From: Candidatus Heimdallarchaeota archaeon
GTDB taxonomy: Archaea; Asgardarchaeota; Heimdallarchaeia; JABLTI01
Direction: 5' to 3'
DNA length: 7,182 bases
Assembly: GCA_030602675.1 (NCBI GenBank)
Contig: JAUVZH010000126.1
Span: forward strand, 1 to 7,182
Shown here: piece by piece, positions 5,463 through 7,182 of the stretch
Layout of the letters: the number at the start of each line of letters is the position of its first letter
Position numbering within the stretch: position 1 is the stretch's first letter
Program-made: the position numbers and the translations under genes
Notes under the pieces: generated by a model
What the model was told of the DNA's origin: nothing
The model's input: only the letters and a program-made list of their open reading frames with translations
Databases searched by the model: none

Positions 5463-6716
5463 CTAATAATCTAACTTGTCAAATAGACGCATTGTGTCTG
5501 CTTCAATTTCCATTTCATCAAGAAATCTCATAGCAGCTCTGTGAGGATCACTAGAACGATAGATGTATCTGCCAACGATGACAATATCTGCACCAGCTTT
5601 TAATGCATCTGCTAATGGTTTGCCTGGTTTAAGACCACCAGCTACAGCAGCTAATCCGCCTGTAATCTTCTTTATGCGTTTTAAGTCACCCCAAACACCT
5701 CTTGAAGCTGAAGTTCCCTCTTTCTTAACTGCTCCTTCTTTTTGGGCTATTTCTTGATCAATACCTCGATGTAGAATTACTACTTTTGGTTTCTCTTTTA
5801 GCTTCTCAAGTGTTGCTATAAATTGTGTTTGATTAGTGTTTAGTGAATCAACCCAAGCATGTACTCCTCTTTTGTTACACTCTCGAATGAATTCTTTAAT
5901 AGTAGATTCAGGAGCTACTCCAGAAACAACGACAGCGTTTGCTGTAGCATCAGCTGCTGCTCCAACTTCTGCTCGCCCAACATCCATTGTTTTCATATCA
6001 GCAATGATATATGCTCCTGGTTTTAAAGCTCTCATCTTTCCAATTGTATCTTCAATACCATATTTCTTGATGTAAGGAGTACCAATTTCAATAATAATTC
6101 GATCAGATTTAGGTAATTGTTCTACAATTTTCACTGCAGCGGATAGTGAACCTACATCAAGAGCAATTTGTAAGTAAGGTGGATCCCATAATGTTTGAGG
6201 TCTGAATTTCATTACTGGGTGTCTAGCTCTATCTTTCTCAGCAATTAATTTCTTTAATGGTGGGTAATTGCTTAAAGCTCTTTTAATAGCTAATCTTGTT
6301 GCTCCATAATTATAATAGTAAATTTTAGACTCATCTTCAGCTTTAGGATGGATATAAACACTAACAATGCAAACATAATCGAATATTTTGGCTTGAGGAA
6401 TATCTCCCTCTACTGCTGCATCAGCTACTGCTTTAGCAACAGCCATCTGAGCTGGACCAAAGATTTTTTCTGCTTGATCTAAATTGTCAATTGTAACCTT
6501 AGGAACAATTAAAGTTCTTGGATGTGGACATAAGTTTGGTTTAATTAGAGCTAAAAGGGGTGTATGCCCTTGTGACAATTGAGTCATACCGTTAGCAAAA
6601 GCATGACCAACAGGTCCATCTTTATCTCCAATCATTAAATCAATATGTGCAAGCTCGTTACCTTTGCCTTGGAGAGCCTCTCCAATAAAAAAGTCTGCCA
6701 ATTTTTCTAAAACCAC
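5463..6716 (-). CDS. fae-hps: Bifunctional formaldehyde-activating enzyme / 3-hexulose-6-phosphate synthase
   Basis: This 417-residue cytoplasmic protein joins two enzymes. Fae (about 9-167) condenses formaldehyde with tetrahydromethanopterin to methylene-tetrahydromethanopterin. It shows IGEALQGKGNELAHIDLMIG (11-30), with His24 matching the catalytic histidine of the family, and KPNLCPHPRTLIVPKV (59-74). Hps (about 178-405) interconverts formaldehyde plus ribulose 5-phosphate and hexulose 6-phosphate on a TIM barrel. It shows ALDVG (185-189), EIGTP (210-214), the metal and catalytic motif ADMKTMD (239-245), LHRGID (315-320), AVAGGLKPG (357-365) and IVIVGRYIY (378-386). No key residue is missing, and the length is close to that of known archaeal fusions. 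In such archaea Hps runs in reverse to make pentose phosphate, and Fae captures the released formaldehyde; the partner isomerase (Phi) is not in the window. GTG 6716 is assigned because no ATG precedes the domain and homology starts at residue 9. TTG 6701 is an alternative; neither has a good ribosome site. Confidence 0.95.
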   Translation of the reverse strand: MVLEKLADFFIGEALQGKGNELAHIDLMIGDKDGPVGHAFANGMTQLSQGHTPLLALIKPNLCPHPRTLIVPKVTIDNLDQAEKIFGPAQMAVAKAVADAAVEGDIPQAKIFDYVCIVSVYIHPKAEDESKIYYYNYGATRLAIKRALSNYPPLKKLIAEKDRARHPVMKFRPQTLWDPPYLQIALDVGSLSAAVKIVEQLPKSDRIIIEIGTPYIKKYGIEDTIGKMRALKPGAYIIADMKTMDVGRAEVGAAADATANAVVVSGVAPESTIKEFIRECNKRGVHAWVDSLNTNQTQFIATLEKLKEKPKVVILHRGIDQEIAQKEGAVKKEGTSASRGVWGDLKRIKKITGGLAAVAGGLKPGKPLADALKAGADIVIVGRYIYRSSDPHRAAMRFLDEMEIEADTMRLFDKLDY

Positions 6717-6752
6717 CGTGGGATTGGTTATGTTTAAACTACGAATGCTTTC

Positions 6753-6762
6753 GTTTAATAAA
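6753..6762 (-). promoter_or_regulatory. Possible TATA box for fae-hps
   Basis: Minus-strand TTTATTAAAC is centred about 41 bases before GTG 6716, predicting a leader of about 15 bases. The perfect palindrome GTTTAAAC at 6732-6739 lies between the box and the start and might be an operator or chance. The AT-rich background limits confidence. Confidence 0.3.
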
Positions 6763-6906
6763 TCTATCTGATTCGTTGTTTTAATAAAGTAACTAGTTTC
6801 CAGATAGTACTCTTTAATGTTTTATTTTGCTCAAAGACATAATTTTTTCAAAAAAACATCGGAAATATGGAAAAAATTTTTTTAGAGTAATGTTTGTGTT
6901 GATATT

Positions 6907-7182
6907 ATGTGGAGAAAAAGTCCAGTTTCTTTTCTAAAAGGGAAGAGACCATTAGTTATGGCCCATAGAGGGGATTCAGCAAATATACCGGAGAATTCAT
7001 TACAGGCATATGAGGATGCTTTCAAATTAAAAGTCGATGTTATTGAAACTGATTTGAGAGTTACAAGGGATGATGAAATTGTATTCTTTCATGATGCAAC
7101 AGTAAATAGAACAACAAATGGTCGAGGAACTGTAAAATCATTCAAACTCAAGGAGCTAAAGAAACTCGATCAGGGGTATCAG
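6907..7182 (+). CDS. Glycerophosphodiester phosphodiesterase family protein (N-terminal part)
   Basis: An ATG at 6907 opens a frame that runs 92 codons to the window edge, so the C-terminus is missing. The visible part has the hallmarks of the GDPD family: MAHRGDSANIPENS (18-31), with the catalytic histidine and the PEN motif, then ETDLRVTRDDEIVFFHD (47-63). Glu47 and Asp49 should bind the metal, His62 is the second catalytic histidine, and NRTTNGRG (67-74) is typical as well. These enzymes hydrolyse glycerophosphodiesters to glycerol phosphate plus an alcohol, and some act on other phosphodiesters. There is no signal peptide or membrane helix before the domain, so it is probably cytoplasmic; the family is about 230-250 residues. 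It diverges from fae-hps across 190 bases. A TATA-like AAATATGG (6863-6870) precedes it; no strong ribosome site is seen. Confidence 0.92.
   Translation, partial: MWRKSPVSFLKGKRPLVMAHRGDSANIPENSLQAYEDAFKLKVDVIETDLRVTRDDEIVFFHDATVNRTTNGRGTVKSFKLKELKKLDQGYQ

Noticed and set aside
5563..6075. Two plus-strand open frames (5563-5757 and 5836-6075) inside fae-hps.
   Set aside because: They are antisense shadows of the conserved Hps domain, whose motifs are intact on the minus strand.
6843..6883. Runs TTTTTTCAAAAAAA and AAAAAATTTTTTT in the fae-hps/GDPD intergenic region, considered as terminators or an origin-like element.
   Set aside because: The flanking genes diverge, so no terminator is expected; there are no repeated motifs of an origin, and such runs are common in this composition. 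They may simply be bendable promoter DNA.

Overview
The window is AT-rich, compactly coded DNA that most likely comes from an archaeon. The strongest argument is the bifunctional Fae-Hps protein at 5463-6716, a fusion known mainly from archaea that use tetrahydromethanopterin. TATA-like boxes about 25 bases upstream of several predicted transcript starts, U-run terminators, and a mix of ATG, GTG and TTG starts agree with this. An Asgard or other uncultivated, mesophilic, AT-rich lineage is a guess; no diagnostic marker such as rRNA is present. There is no sign of a phage, transposon, CRISPR array or defence island.

Layout. 1-953, minus strand: the acidic N-terminus of an unfinished protein (1-162), preceded by a four-helix membrane protein with two cysteine clusters (276-938). 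1125-2456, plus strand: a 75-residue orphan and a protein with two acetyltransferase (GNAT) domains. 2457-2793: a 337-base gap between convergent genes. It is not empty: it holds a GC-richer block of about 160 bases closed by a perfect 10-bp stem, with two nested hairpins, a TATA box at one end and a U-run at the other. I read this as an undescribed structured RNA on the minus strand. 2794-3339, minus: a small protein with CxxC and C2H2-like zinc ligands, whose promoter repeats the RNA's TATA element. 3556-5347, plus: a DUF202 membrane protein and a 455-residue, eight-helix membrane protein that looks internally duplicated. 5348-5462: back-to-back terminators between convergent genes. 5463-6716, minus: Fae-Hps. 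6907-7182, plus: the start of a glycerophosphodiester phosphodiesterase, cut by the window edge.

The genes do not form one operon. Most have their own TATA-like box, and strands alternate. Fae-Hps is the one clear metabolic gene: it links pentose phosphate synthesis or formaldehyde handling to the one-carbon carrier. The rest are envelope proteins, small metal-binding proteins and an acetyltransferase. Translation signals are consistent across the window: GGAG-, AGGA- or GAGGTG-like ribosome sites at near-constant phase fix the starts of several genes, including two TTG starts, and show that one long open frame must be shortened by 40 codons.
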